64,000 nucleotides of DNA from an uncultured Candidatus Saccharibacteria bacterium (GCA_937924995.1 CALEXY010000007.1:4158-68157); one strand, 5' to 3'. Shown: positions 8,176 to 16,943, counted from the first letter of the stretch. Program-made: numbers and translations. Notes: generated by a model from the letters alone, not told the origin.

Positions 8176-8730
8176 TTACGCGAGAGCCTTTTTCGGTTCC
8201 CTTGCGGCTTTAATTGCCATGCTGACGCTATAATACACTGAATTTAGCATTTCGGCAGGTGAAAGATTATCCGTGACAATATACTCTGGCACCACCATAG
8301 TGTTAACCGACTCCATGAACTGATTACAGAAGCCATCAAAGGTCAGATTATCACTATGCAAGATGGATTTTTCGAACTTGGTACAATCCATCCCAGCATT
8401 AATCGCGGTCTTAGCCCGAGAAACCAAGGTCATGGCACTACCTGCATGCAAATAAAAGGACGCCGTAGGTCTAGGCAGCATGGCCTGATATTCCTTTAGC
8501 ACCGACTTGGGAACATAGGTAGAACGTGCATACTCTTTTGCCAATTCATAATACGGCTTAAAAGAGTCTAGGATCACATTTCCGCAATTTCCGCTTCTCA
8601 GAACATAAAGGTCTTCCTTCGTCAAACTATGACCATCCATGATTTTCCATCCTGCCCCCAAACGAGACTTTAATCCTTTTGCCAAAGTGCTTTTTCCTAC
8701 ATACGGTAGGCCCTCAATATAAACCAACAT
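8176..8730 (-). CDS. P-loop NTPase, nucleoside/nucleotide kinase-like
   Basis: The protein opens with MLVYIEGLPYVGKSTLAKGL, a Walker A motif (GLPYVGKST) placed right at the N-terminus as in thymidylate and deoxynucleoside kinases. A later FYLHAG segment followed by R/K-rich residues could be a DRx-like or lid region, and the length (184 aa) suits a small kinase. The substrate cannot be read from the sequence. The start is the ATG at 8730 because AGGAGGGGG lies 6 nt upstream; seven codons before it are excluded. Monocistronic with its own terminator. Confidence 0.6.
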   Translation of the reverse strand: MLVYIEGLPYVGKSTLAKGLKSRLGAGWKIMDGHSLTKEDLYVLRSGNCGNVILDSFKPYYELAKEYARSTYVPKSVLKEYQAMLPRPTASFYLHAGSAMTLVSRAKTAINAGMDCTKFEKSILHSDNLTFDGFCNQFMESVNTMVVPEYIVTDNLSPAEMLNSVYYSVSMAIKAAREPKKALA

Positions 8731-8811
8731 AACTTCCCCCTCCTGTTTCATTTTTTGAGTAATAAAAAACTAGTTACAACATATATTATAACACAAAATG
8801 TCAAGAAACAC

Positions 8812-8832
8812 AAAAAAACAGGCCTTAGCCTG
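8812..8832 (-). terminator. Terminator of tRNA-Val
   Basis: CAGGC/GCCTG stem with TAAG loop and seven T on the minus strand, directly after the tRNA. Confidence 0.8.
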
Positions 8833-8838
8833 AATTAC

Positions 8839-8915
8839 TGGTGGACGATAGAGGATTTGAACCTCTGACCTCGTCTACGTCAAAGACGCGCTCTAGCCAA
8901 CTGAGCTAATCGTCC
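8839..8915 (-). tRNA. tRNA-Val(GAC)
   Basis: Acceptor GGACGAT / ATCGTCC with encoded CCA. Anticodon stem CGTCT/AGACG encloses loop TTGACGT, anticodon GAC. The T arm contains GGTTCAAATCC. Complete cloverleaf of 77 nt. Confidence 0.96.
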
Positions 8916-8971
8916 AGCAAATTTATTATATGATATTTGAGCGAAGATTTCAACCATAATTTAATTTTAAA

Positions 8972-8997
8972 AAAAGACCCCCATGAGGAGGTCTTTT
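8972..8997 (-). terminator. Terminator of the surface gene cluster
   Basis: AAAGACC.CC / GG.GGTCTTT hairpin with flanking A and T runs, just after the last gene of the WxL-like cluster. Confidence 0.8.
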
Positions 8998-9007
8998 AGA
9001 ATCAATC

Positions 9008-9979
9008 TTAGCGGCGATAGCCGGATTTCTTACCTTTCTTGAGGAAGACGACGGCGAGGAGAGAGAGGAAGGCGAAGACGGCAATGCCGGAAGCGAGGAA
9101 GTCTGAGGATGAAAGATTCATACCTGCGAAGACGGATCCACCAGTGTTAGGTACAGCTGGGGTTTTCTTCCCACCATTCTTACCTGGAGTAGCTGGTTTA
9201 TCTTCTGGCTTAGCTGGTTCATCCTTGCCGGTGAACTTGAAGTTTGCAAGTTCTGGTTTTTCAAGGTCATCACCCGCACCGTTTAAGGCTACGACTTCGA
9301 GCGTGTAATCACCCTTGTCTAATTTATTATTAATTTCTTCTGAGTTGAGTTCGATGGTACCACCGTTAGTCATTGCGACTGGATCAGTGATTTCGATTTC
9401 CTTATCACCAACTTTGTGGCCAGATTTATCTTTCAAGGTGACCTTAACTTTAGCGACACCGCCAGCGTGGGCAATACGAAAACCAGTGTAACCACGTGGG
9501 TTAGTCTGAGTCTTCTCGACTGCTACTGGAACATAGTTAAATTCTACAGTATCAGCAGTCTCAGCTTTGCCGTCGACGGTGACTTTAATGGAGACCTTAC
9601 CGAAGACACCATTAGTGAGCTGTTGCATATCGAGAGGGATTTTCTTCGAACCGCTATTAGCTGCACCAGCATTACTTACGTCAACAGTTTCGTTAGCGAT
9701 AGTGGTGGTAGTACCGTCTTTGTCGGTGAGTTTGATTTCGTATTCAATAGTTTTTGACTTGGTGAAATCAATATTGAGTGGTACTTGATTTTCAAGCACC
9801 TTGCTATCTGAGGTAGGAGACTTGATAGCAACTGATTGACCGTTTGGAAGAACGGTGACCTGGACGGTTACTTCAGAAGAAGTAGCTTCCTGGGCGTAAG
9901 TTTGATTAGTGAGCGCCAGGCCGCCGAGTAGGGTCAAGCCTGCTATTCCTAATGCGCCGATGATTGATTTTTTATTCAT
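9008..9979 (-). CDS. Secreted surface protein with PNTGG sortase-like C-terminal signal
   Basis: A 323-aa protein with a signal peptide (residues 1-29, ending near TYAQEA), two or three beta-rich Ig-like regions (about 35-240), and a P/K-rich spacer. The C-terminus has VPNTGG, a hydrophobic helix (FLASGIAVFAFLSLLAVVFL) and a KKGKKSGYRR tail, the layout of LPxTG-type cell-wall anchors. It is the last gene of the WxL-like cluster; Firmicutes Csc clusters also contain a small LPxTG protein. Anchoring by a sortase is inferred, and no sortase gene is in the window. The Shine-Dalgarno site is AAGGCG. Confidence 0.7.
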   Translation of the reverse strand: MNKKSIIGALGIAGLTLLGGLALTNQTYAQEATSSEVTVQVTVLPNGQSVAIKSPTSDSKVLENQVPLNIDFTKSKTIEYEIKLTDKDGTTTTIANETVDVSNAGAANSGSKKIPLDMQQLTNGVFGKVSIKVTVDGKAETADTVEFNYVPVAVEKTQTNPRGYTGFRIAHAGGVAKVKVTLKDKSGHKVGDKEIEITDPVAMTNGGTIELNSEEINNKLDKGDYTLEVVALNGAGDDLEKPELANFKFTGKDEPAKPEDKPATPGKNGGKKTPAVPNTGGSVFAGMNLSSSDFLASGIAVFAFLSLLAVVFLKKGKKSGYRR

Positions 9980-10019
9980 TTTTCGCCTTCATTATTTTTA
10001 TTTTTATCTGTGCCAGGGT

Positions 10020-10988
10020 CTAAATAATTAACTTAGACTTCTGAGCACGACGCTTTCTAAGTACGATGATAAACCATACCACAGCCGTTGTCAATAGCAT
10101 AAACAGAATAATTAGAACAAAGATAGGTACAATCAAGACAATCTTGGTAGATTTTTCTTCTTTACCACCAGCCGAGATAGTGGAAGTAATGCGATAGATA
10201 CCGAAGGCTGGACTATCCTTCCATTCGAGATCAACATCACGGGTGGTATCTGGTAAGACATCGAAGCCCTTGGTATCTTCAAAGATAGAACCGCCGAAAA
10301 GCTTTTCTACTTTCATGCTGACAGTGGCACGAAAGTCGGTATTACCGGTATTTTCGACCGTAGCAGAGGTGCGAATATTGCCAGAAACACGGAAACCGTC
10401 GAGATGGTATTTGGTGATTTTGGCTTCTTCCCTGGTTTCACCCTCGGTTTTACCATAGAGAGTCAAGCCAACGCGGGAAACCGTTTTAATACCAGTAGAA
10501 TTGAGGTCGTCTTTTGGAATAGCCTCAGCGAAGATGACAGCGTATTGACCACCAGCTGGGACATCTTGAGGTACGGTGACGCGATATTTCACGACCTTGG
10601 TTTCATTTGGCTGAACTGAATAAGTAACATCGGAGACATATTTACCGGAAGCATCTTCAAAAGTAGTCCAACGAGTAATCTGAGTACGTGAACTTTCTTT
10701 CGAGAAATTTAGTTCATATTTTTCATTGGAAACGGAATATGGGGTAGCATAAACCTTAAAATCAAAAGGATCAGTACCAATATTAGATACATTAAAGGTG
10801 AAGTCGGAGACATCGCCACCCTTGAGATAGACGGTGTTTTTGACTGGGGAAATTTGGATTTGGACTTTTGGTTTTTCGGCTGGTTTTTCGTCGGCATAAG
10901 TAGCAGCGGTTTTCGCTAAACCGAAGAAACCGGAGAGACCTAGCCCAAAGAGGGCTAGAGTCAAGATACGTTTAGAATTATTTTTCAT
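10020..10988 (-). CDS. DUF916-like membrane-anchored surface protein (WxL-interacting type)
   Basis: 322 aa. Signal peptide to about residue 32, then an N-terminal Ig-like domain with ISPVKNTVYLKGGDVSDFTFNV-type strands, the shared VYATPYSVSNEKY segment and PAGGQYAVIFAEA, then a second beta domain (about 175-265). A C-terminal membrane helix (VLIVPIFVLIILFMLLTTAV) precedes RKRRAQK. This architecture matches DUF916/WxL-interacting proteins that bind peptidoglycan and WxL proteins. Paralogous to the next gene upstream. The start is the ATG at 10988, six nt after AAAGGAG, not the TTG one codon earlier. Confidence 0.7.
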   Translation of the reverse strand: MKNNSKRILTLALFGLGLSGFFGLAKTAATYADEKPAEKPKVQIQISPVKNTVYLKGGDVSDFTFNVSNIGTDPFDFKVYATPYSVSNEKYELNFSKESSRTQITRWTTFEDASGKYVSDVTYSVQPNETKVVKYRVTVPQDVPAGGQYAVIFAEAIPKDDLNSTGIKTVSRVGLTLYGKTEGETREEAKITKYHLDGFRVSGNIRTSATVENTGNTDFRATVSMKVEKLFGGSIFEDTKGFDVLPDTTRDVDLEWKDSPAFGIYRITSTISAGGKEEKSTKIVLIVPIFVLIILFMLLTTAVVWFIIVLRKRRAQKSKLII

Positions 10989-10999
10989 CAAATACTCCT

Positions 11000-11956
11000 T
11001 TAGAAATCAGATTCGACGCGAGGTGCGGACTTGGTATTAGATTTTTTATTCTCATATTTCTTGGAAACGAGCCAGAAGATAACTGAGAGGATAAAGAGAA
11101 CGAGTAGCACGATAAGCCAGATAGGGCAAAGAATCACGAGCTTACGGGAAGTATTGTGGGCGCTGCCGAAGGTAATGTCTTGCTCGACCCAGAAGATACC
11201 GATACCTGGAGATTTTTCCCAAGTTTCCTTGCTGAGACGCTTAGTATTAGGGAGAGTGGTGCGGTAAGTAGGGTTTTCTTCGTTAGTATAGACCTCTTCC
11301 TTAGAGAAGAATGGGAAGACACGAAGAACGTATTTGACATCCTCGTCGGTGTTACCACAGTTTTCGACACGAGAGGTGCCAGAAATTGGTGGGTTGAAGA
11401 GGATAAATGGAAGATTATTTTCCAAAATCTTAGTACAGTGGTTAATCTTACCATCAATATGAGAGTAAATTAACATACCGATACGGGTGACTTCGCGAAT
11501 GGTATTAGATGAATTTTCACTGGAGGCGTTCTCCACCATAATAGAGGCATATTGGCCACCACCTGGAGCATTTTGTGGAACCTTTACGGTATATTCAATG
11601 GTAGTTTCCGAATTTGGATCGAGATGGCCAGTGGTAGTATTAAAAGTAAACCAGTTAGAAATCTTGGTGTAATCCGACGACGCATCGAAAGTTGGGTCGT
11701 AGTTTTCGTTACTAACTGAGTATGGTGCAGCATAGACCTTAAAATCAAAGGCGTTAGTACCGATATTCTGGACACGGAATGTACCCTGTTTAGTCTCACC
11801 TGGCTTCAAAGTGCCAAGCTGCTGAGACGCAGGCGAGACCTGCATGTGATTGGCTAGACGTTCGGTACCATTATCTGCGTGGACTGGGCGGACGATGCCG
11901 AAGAAGAGCGGCAAAGCAACTGCCATACCGAAAATTAGACCTTTAAGTTTTTTCAT
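11000..11956 (-). CDS. DUF916-like membrane-anchored surface protein, paralog
   Basis: 318 aa with the same plan as its neighbour: signal peptide (to about residue 27), first domain containing VSPASQQLGTLKPGETKQG, FKVYAAPYSVSNENY and PGGGQYASIMVE, second domain with paired cysteines (near residues 180 and 200), and a C-terminal helix (ILCPIWLIVLLVLFILSVIFW) before a basic tail. It probably sits in the membrane and presents the Ig-like domains outside. AGGAGGTAA precedes the ATG. It has its own promoter at 11981-11986 and probably drives the two downstream genes (gap of 11 bp to the next). Confidence 0.7.
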   Translation of the reverse strand: MKKLKGLIFGMAVALPLFFGIVRPVHADNGTERLANHMQVSPASQQLGTLKPGETKQGTFRVQNIGTNAFDFKVYAAPYSVSNENYDPTFDASSDYTKISNWFTFNTTTGHLDPNSETTIEYTVKVPQNAPGGGQYASIMVENASSENSSNTIREVTRIGMLIYSHIDGKINHCTKILENNLPFILFNPPISGTSRVENCGNTDEDVKYVLRVFPFFSKEEVYTNEENPTYRTTLPNTKRLSKETWEKSPGIGIFWVEQDITFGSAHNTSRKLVILCPIWLIVLLVLFILSVIFWLVSKKYENKKSNTKSAPRVESDF

Positions 11957-11980
11957 TTACCTCCTAGTTATATGCTATTT

Positions 11981-11986
11981 ATTATA
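11981..11986 (-). promoter_or_regulatory. -10 box upstream of the DUF916-like pair
   Basis: TATAAT with a TTGAAT -35 16 bp upstream on the minus strand, about 25 nt before the ATG at 11956. Confidence 0.6.
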
Positions 11987-12020
11987 CACGAGCAAAAGCG
12001 TAATTCAATGAAAAATTAGC

Positions 12021-12569
12021 TTAAGTGCCCGGATTTTCTGAAACGGTGAGAACCACCACATCACTGTAATTACCTGGAATTTGAGTGCCAGTAGCAGCGA
12101 CATGATAATTTATGTTAGTAGTTTCATCAATCACTTGCTTAGACGCGTTAAGATTCTTGTGGATTGAAGCATCAGTAGCGGTAATTGCCTTATGAGAAAT
12201 ACTACCCACGGAATAATTCCAGCCAGCCTGAGTACCATCGAGATTGCCAGCCAGGGCCGGAATAACACTAGTCGCGGTAGTATCATGAACAAGATTAATA
12301 TTAGAATCCTTATCACGAATATTAATATTGTAACCAGTGACACTGTTCGTCTTCACGCGAATGGTATTAGTAAGATTCTTAACCTGACCTGGGTTAATCG
12401 TATCTGCTACTATGCTAGCACCAGACGTGATATTAAGAAAAGAAGCGATGGTGACATTCACATCCAGGCTGTTCTTCTTTTCGATAGCAAAAGTGCTAAG
12501 TGGTAAGGCCATAAGACCACAGGCAGAAGCGACCCCAAGAACGCCTACTACCTTCCCAATATGTTTCAT
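12021..12569 (-). CDS. Small secreted WxL-like surface protein
   Basis: 182 aa. Signal peptide (residues 1-28, cleavage near TFAIEK), then a small beta-rich domain ending in GNYSDVVVLTVSENPGT. That ending resembles the C-terminal GxYxGxVxxTL strand of WxL domains. A tryptophan motif AGWNYSVGS sits where the first WxL motif would be, but with Y instead of L. Homologous in layout to the next gene (12676-13218). Probably surface-exposed and held by the DUF916-like partners; this is inferred from context. GAGGAAAA Shine-Dalgarno site. Confidence 0.6.
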   Translation of the reverse strand: MKHIGKVVGVLGVASACGLMALPLSTFAIEKKNSLDVNVTIASFLNITSGASIVADTINPGQVKNLTNTIRVKTNSVTGYNINIRDKDSNINLVHDTTATSVIPALAGNLDGTQAGWNYSVGSISHKAITATDASIHKNLNASKQVIDETTNINYHVAATGTQIPGNYSDVVVLTVSENPGT

Positions 12570-12629
12570 ATTTTTTCCTCTACTTATTTGTATCTAGTAT
12601 AGTTTAGCATTACCAGAATGTCAAATAAA

Positions 12630-12655
12630 AATCAGCTCCTTTTCAGGAGCTGATT
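12630..12655 (-). terminator. Terminator after the first WxL-like gene
   Basis: AATCAGCTCCT / AGGAGCTGATT 11-bp stem with TTTC loop and a T-rich minus tail. It separates the first, probably most abundant, WxL-like transcript from the rest of the cluster. Confidence 0.85.
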
Positions 12656-12675
12656 CATCAGTCAATACAGGGAAA

Positions 12676-13218
12676 TTAGTTCTTGGTAACAGTGTAAACG
12701 ATAACGTCTTCGTAGGTACCTTGGCGTTGTGCTGCACCTGGTTCGATGCGGTAGGTCATAGCAACCTGTTCGGTGGAAGGACCGGTAGTGTTCTTAACTA
12801 CGAGAGCGGTTTCAGAATTTTTAACCATAGCGGTGTCAGCTACGAGATCACCACCCTTGAGGCTCCAAGAACCAGTACCAGAAGCGGCGGTTGGGATGAA
12901 GTCTACACCAGCGACAGAACCGGTGATACCAGCAGCGCGGAGAGAAGTGTCTTCGTCTTTGTCTTTAACGGTAATCTTAAGACCAGCAGCGTTGTTAGTA
13001 GCAGCGGTAAGGTTAGAAGTGGCAGAACCAGCTTCACCTGGGGTTTTGTTACCAGCATCAGCGGTAGCGTTATCGTTAGCGATAGAGATACCTTCTTGGA
13101 CGGTAACCTTAACGGTGGTTTCAGAGTTGTTAGCAGCAAAGGTTGCTAGTGGAAGTGAAGCGACACCGAGTCCAGCTAAAACGCCGAAAGTTGCCATGAT
13201 TTTTGCATATTTAGTCAT
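12676..13218 (-). CDS. Small secreted WxL-like surface protein
   Basis: 180 aa. Signal peptide (1-29, ending TFAANN), a mature domain of beta strands rich in A, T and N, a GSWSLKGGD segment that fits the W-x-L motif, and a terminal GTYEDVIVYTVTKN strand typical of WxL domain ends. No membrane helix follows, as expected for a secreted protein held non-covalently. AAAGGAAA before the ATG; the leader is AT-rich. A terminator follows at once, so it is its own transcription unit at the head of the cluster. Very regular codon use suggests high expression (inference). Confidence 0.65.
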   Translation of the reverse strand: MTKYAKIMATFGVLAGLGVASLPLATFAANNSETTVKVTVQEGISIANDNATADAGNKTPGEAGSATSNLTAATNNAAGLKITVKDKDEDTSLRAAGITGSVAGVDFIPTAASGTGSWSLKGGDLVADTAMVKNSETALVVKNTTGPSTEQVAMTYRIEPGAAQRQGTYEDVIVYTVTKN

Positions 13219-13341
13219 AATATTTCCTTTATTAAATATTAATAGTTTTTTGTTTTTTACTTGTATTGACCTTCAAGTTATTTCTAATTTATCATGCTAA
13301 TGCTTAGTCGTCAATAGATTTTACTGAAATTAAATTGAATT

Positions 13342-14025
13342 TTATTGTGGAAAACTTTTGAGGAATTTTTCGAGTGATTTACAGAGGTAAAAAAGCTTTT
13401 CGGGATGGGTGAGATTGCGATAATTACGATTAATTTCGAGCTGTAAAACTTCAATATTAGTATTTCCATGGACGGTTTTGGTGATGCCACCGCCCTTAAA
13501 CGGATTGTTTTCGGCGACTGGTGCAATTCCCTGATTTTTTAGAGCAGTTTTTAAGGATTCGATGGTTTGATTCTTAGCGCTTACGCCATCGAGCGAGCCA
13601 ATTTCGATGGCAAAATCATGATGCGAGGCGGCGCCATGAATATCCAGAACGAGTTGAATTTGATATTGCTCAATAATTTCAAGAAGGCGGCGCTTATATT
13701 TTTCCATTTCTGGTTTATTCGGATCAATACCATCAGAATTTTCTTTAATCATGAGGAAGGCACCGGTTTTTTTCGCCAGATATTTTACAATGGCCTTAGT
13801 GTAGCCTTCGCGCATTTTAAAATTACCATCTTCTTTAAGAAAATTTACAGTATGCGGGGCAGAGAGCAAAATCGGCGTAGTCCCCTTTTTAAAATGAATT
13901 AATTCCGAAGTATTATCACGTTCGAGTTGAAAGATTTGACGCTGAAAATCGGAAAGCACGGCCGGATCGACATGAAGAATTTGTTGCTGAGATTTGGAAA
14001 GCACGGCCGGATCAATAGTGTTCAT
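13342..14025 (-). CDS. N-formylglutamate amidohydrolase-like hydrolase
   Basis: About 227 aa. PILLSAPHTVNFLKE, LVLDIHGAASHHDFAIEIGS and the C-terminal VLQLEINRNYRN match the zinc-binding and catalytic regions of the FGase family (histidines in SAPH, DIHGA and the E of LEI). The substrate is uncertain; family members hydrolyse N-formylglutamate or related amides. The start is the ATG at 14025 (MNTIDPAVLS): TATTAT at 14037-14032 lies 6 nt upstream, so the mRNA is probably leaderless and the longer frame is excluded. The N-terminus carries a short duplication (DPAVLS twice). Divergent from the next gene. Confidence 0.7.
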   Translation of the reverse strand: MNTIDPAVLSKSQQQILHVDPAVLSDFQRQIFQLERDNTSELIHFKKGTTPILLSAPHTVNFLKEDGNFKMREGYTKAIVKYLAKKTGAFLMIKENSDGIDPNKPEMEKYKRRLLEIIEQYQIQLVLDIHGAASHHDFAIEIGSLDGVSAKNQTIESLKTALKNQGIAPVAENNPFKGGGITKTVHGNTNIEVLQLEINRNYRNLTHPEKLFYLCKSLEKFLKSFPQ

Positions 14026-14031
14026 GGTTAT

Positions 14032-14037
14032 ATAATA
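14032..14037 (-). promoter_or_regulatory. -10 box of the FGase-like gene
   Basis: TATTAT, 6 nt before the ATG at 14025; half of a compact divergent leaderless promoter pair. Confidence 0.5.
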
Positions 14038-14046
14038 ACAGAATGC

Positions 14047-14052
14047 TATAAT
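14047..14052 (+). promoter_or_regulatory. -10 box of the inositol monophosphatase-family gene
   Basis: TATAAT, 7 nt before the ATG at 14060, no Shine-Dalgarno site. The divergent starts are only 34 bp apart. Confidence 0.6.
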
Positions 14053-14059
14053 AATAACT

Positions 14060-14764
14060 ATGGAAGGCGAATTCATACAGCGCATTGTTCGCGAAGCCGA
14101 AGAATTATTGTCACGAGATTTTGCAGTTTACGCCAAGGGGTCCGAAGGGGATTTGGTAACGGACGCAGATTATCTGGTGGAGAGATTTTTGATTGAAAAA
14201 ATCCAGGCGGAATATCCGGATTTTGCAATTATTAGTGAAGAATTCAATCCGGATACTGCGATGACAGAAAACTGCTTCATCATCGATCCGATTGATGGGA
14301 CGAAGAATTTTGCCAATGGTTTGCCGCTTTGGGGGATTCAGGTGGCTTGTCGTAAAAACGGAGAGACCGTCGCAAGCGTAATCAGTATGCTGGCGCTGAA
14401 GGAATTTTATTTTGCCGATGAAAGTGGCGCTTATCTGAATGGAGAGAAAATTTCGGTACGTGAAGTGCCGGTTCTAAATGCATTTTATGCGGTGATCGGC
14501 GGGGACGTGATTGAGGCGGCCACCAAAATGCAGAAATACGGGTCGACCCACCGAGTATTCGGGGCAGCCTGCGTGGCTTTTGCGTTTCTGGCAGCCGGAA
14601 GAATGCACGGAGTGAGTTTTCGGGCAGAAAATCCTTGGGATTACGAGCCAGGATTGTTTTTAGCTAAGCAAGCCGGAGCGGTAGTGAAGAGCGAGCCTGG
14701 TTTTCATGCGGCTGCGATGAATGGGGAGTTTTTAGAGATTCTTGAAGATGAAACAAGACGTTAA
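14060..14764 (+). CDS. Inositol monophosphatase-family phosphatase
   Basis: 234 aa. The metal-binding motifs of the family are all present: SEE near residue 60, DPIDGTKNFANG near 78-89, and the C-terminal ENPWDYEPG. These coordinate Mg2+ for hydrolysis of a sugar or nucleotide phosphate (inositol-1-phosphate, 3'-phosphoadenosine phosphate or similar). The length is slightly short compared with SuhB. The exact substrate cannot be told. It starts directly after a TATAAT box (leaderless) and is followed 49 bp later by ychF. Confidence 0.88.
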   Translation: MEGEFIQRIVREAEELLSRDFAVYAKGSEGDLVTDADYLVERFLIEKIQAEYPDFAIISEEFNPDTAMTENCFIIDPIDGTKNFANGLPLWGIQVACRKNGETVASVISMLALKEFYFADESGAYLNGEKISVREVPVLNAFYAVIGGDVIEAATKMQKYGSTHRVFGAACVAFAFLAAGRMHGVSFRAENPWDYEPGLFLAKQAGAVVKSEPGFHAAAMNGEFLEILEDETRR

Positions 14765-14813
14765 TGTGCTATAATTAACAGAGAAGAAACTATAAATTTA
14801 AGGAGTATTGATT

Positions 14814-15812
14814 TTGAATTTGAAGATTGGAATTGTGGGGCTACCGAACGTAGGAAAATCAACGCTTTTTAATGCCTTAACCAACGCGCACGCTTTGGCG
14901 GCGAATTATCCTTTTGCGACGATTGAGCCAAATGTCGGGATCGTGCCGGTGCCAGATACGCGTCTCGATGTTTTGGCCAAAATGTACGAAACCGAAAAAG
15001 TGATTCCGGCCACCGTGGAGTTTGTCGATATTGCGGGGCTGGTGGAAGGCGCTTCCAAGGGTGAAGGTCTAGGCAATAAATTCCTTGCTCACATCCGGGA
15101 ATGTCAGATTATTTGCCATGTGGTGCGCGTGTTTAAAAACGACGATATTTTACATGTCTCGAAAGATTCGAACACGGCGGCGGAAGTGAACCCGAAACAA
15201 GATATTGAAATTATTCAAACTGAGCTGGAATTAGCCGATCTCGAAACGCGCGAAAAAGTGGAAGCGAAGCGCAAGAAAAATAAGGAGCAGGAAGAAAAAA
15301 TTCCATACCTTACCGAGAAGCCAGTGATTTACATGTTCAATGTGGACGAAAGTGAATTAACTAACGAGAAACTGAAAAATGAGATGCGTGCCTTGGTGGC
15401 ACCGAATCAGGCGGTTTTCGTGAACGCAAAACTTGAGGAAGAAATGGTAGGGATGACCTTGGCGGAAAAGAAAGATTTTCTCAGTAGCTATGGGGTGGAC
15501 CACGATGCCCTGTCGGAGCTAATCATTGCCGCTTATGACACCTTGGGTTTGCAATCTTTCCTGACGGCTGGCAAGAAAGAGGTGCGAGCTTGGACCATCA
15601 AAAAAGGAGCCACTGCACCAGAGGCGGCCGGCACGATTCATACCGATTTTCAGAGAGGATTTATCGCGGCGAATGTGATGAAATATGATGACCTAGTAGC
15701 GCTAGGTAGTGAACAAGCGGTGAAAGCCGCCGGAAAACTCGCCACCGTAGGTAAGACCTACGTGATGGAAGACGGCGATATTGTGGAATTTCGCTTCAAT
15801 GTCAGCAAATAA
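14814..15812 (+). CDS. ychF: Ribosome-binding ATPase YchF
   Basis: A universally conserved Obg-group P-loop protein that prefers ATP and binds ribosomes. [15 protein letters not shown] (G1), [12 protein letters not shown] (G2), [14 protein letters not shown] (G3) and the changed G4 segment FNVDE are visible, then the coiled-coil insert rich in K and E, and the C-terminal TGS-like domain with [10 protein letters not shown]. The start is a TTG at 14814 (M-N-L-K-I-G), nine nt after AAGGAG; the TTG at 14808 is too close. 332 aa is normal. Confidence 0.96.
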   Translation: MNLKIGIVGLPNVGKSTLFNALTNAHALAANYPFATIEPNVGIVPVPDTRLDVLAKMYETEKVIPATVEFVDIAGLVEGASKGEGLGNKFLAHIRECQIICHVVRVFKNDDILHVSKDSNTAAEVNPKQDIEIIQTELELADLETREKVEAKRKKNKEQEEKIPYLTEKPVIYMFNVDESELTNEKLKNEMRALVAPNQAVFVNAKLEEEMVGMTLAEKKDFLSSYGVDHDALSELIIAAYDTLGLQSFLTAGKKEVRAWTIKKGATAPEAAGTIHTDFQRGFIAANVMKYDDLVALGSEQAVKAAGKLATVGKTYVMEDGDIVEFRFNVSK

Positions 15813-15839
15813 TCTCTAGAGTCGATTTGTAAGTAAAAA

Positions 15840-15908
15840 ATGAAACAGCTGCCAAAGAGGTTCGGAGATTTCAAGAATGCAAAAAATATATCTGGAGCTA
15901 AGCCATGA
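15840..15908 (+). CDS. Possible 22-codon leader ORF upstream of rnhB
   Basis: ATG at 15840 opens 22 codons (begins MKQLPKRFGD) whose TGA overlaps the rnhB ATG as ATGA, the layout of translational coupling. No Shine-Dalgarno site precedes it, and an ORF this short can occur by chance. Confidence 0.2.
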   Translation: MKQLPKRFGDFKNAKNISGAKP

Positions 15909-16924
15909 TTTTAGGAATTGACGAAGTGGGGCGCGGACCATATGCGGGACCACTAGTGATTGGCGCCTGTATTTTGGGTGACTGGCAAAATTCCGAGAAT
16001 GCAGAATGGATCGAGAAGCTAACTGATTCGAAAAAATTGTCTGCTAAGCGTCGCGAAGAACTCTATGTTTTGATTAAAGAAAAGGCTTTGGCGGCGGCGA
16101 CCGGCTGGGTGAGCAGTGCGGAAATTGACGAGATAGGACTGAGTGAAGCCTTGAGACTCGCGACCAGGCGAGCAGTGGAGCAAATTCAAAAGACCGAGGT
16201 TCCCTTTTCCGAAATTATCATCGATGGTACGATGAATTTTTTGGCGGGGACGAAGCTGGAAAAATATGTCTCGACTCTGAAGAAAGGCGATTTTCTAGTG
16301 AAAGAAATTTCGGCCGCCAGCATCCTCGCAAAAGTGGAACGCGACAATTATATGGCGAAGCTCGATGCAGTTTATCCAGAATATGGCTTCGGTAAGCACG
16401 TCGGCTATGGGACGGCAGCGCACCAAAAAGCGATGGAAGAATTTGGTCTAACACCGGAGCATCGTCGGAGTTTTCGCCCAGTACGAGAGATCGCAGAAGG
16501 CAAAATCACCGCTAAGCCTAAAACCGCCACCAGACTAAAGACCGTTGCCGAGCCTAAGAATACTAGCGAGCAGAAAATTACCAACAAACAGCTGGGCGAC
16601 CAAGGTGAACAGACGGTGGTAGATTTTCTAGTGGCGGCGGAACATGAGATTGTCGCGAGAAATTATAAAACAAAATTATTTGAGGTGGATATTATTTCTC
16701 GAAGGGGCCGAGTGCTTTACTTCACCGAGGTAAAATACCGTGGTAGTAATGATTTTGGCGCGGGGTTAGATTTCATCGATAAGAAAAAGCAAGAGAAAAT
16801 GCGTCTGGCGGTAGCAGGATTCCTAGCGACACATCCGGAGTATGCCGACCTTACACCGATTTTAGCGGTGGCGGCGGTCGGAAAGGACTTTAAGCTGGAA
16901 GAGTGGTTCGAGCTTGACGAATAA
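15905..16924 (+). CDS. rnhB: RNase HII fused to a YraN-family nuclease domain
   Basis: Residues 1-200 are RNase HII, which cuts RNA in RNA-DNA hybrids and removes misincorporated ribonucleotides: GIDEVGRGPYAGP, LTDSKKLS, IIDGTMNF, ISAASILAKVERD (acidic residues D6, E7, and the later D positions). A K/T-rich linker (about 205-230) leads to a YraN/UPF0102 domain: LGDQGEQTVVDFL, IVARNYKTKLFEVDIISRRGRVLYFTEVKYR, with the D-ExK-type nuclease residues. rnhB and yraN are often neighbours; here they are one 339-aa protein. A TCTGGAG Shine-Dalgarno site precedes the ATG. Confidence 0.93.
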   Translation: MILGIDEVGRGPYAGPLVIGACILGDWQNSENAEWIEKLTDSKKLSAKRREELYVLIKEKALAAATGWVSSAEIDEIGLSEALRLATRRAVEQIQKTEVPFSEIIIDGTMNFLAGTKLEKYVSTLKKGDFLVKEISAASILAKVERDNYMAKLDAVYPEYGFGKHVGYGTAAHQKAMEEFGLTPEHRRSFRPVREIAEGKITAKPKTATRLKTVAEPKNTSEQKITNKQLGDQGEQTVVDFLVAAEHEIVARNYKTKLFEVDIISRRGRVLYFTEVKYRGSNDFGAGLDFIDKKKQEKMRLAVAGFLATHPEYADLTPILAVAAVGKDFKLEEWFELDE

Positions 16925-16943
16925 TCGGTAATTCGAGAGACAA

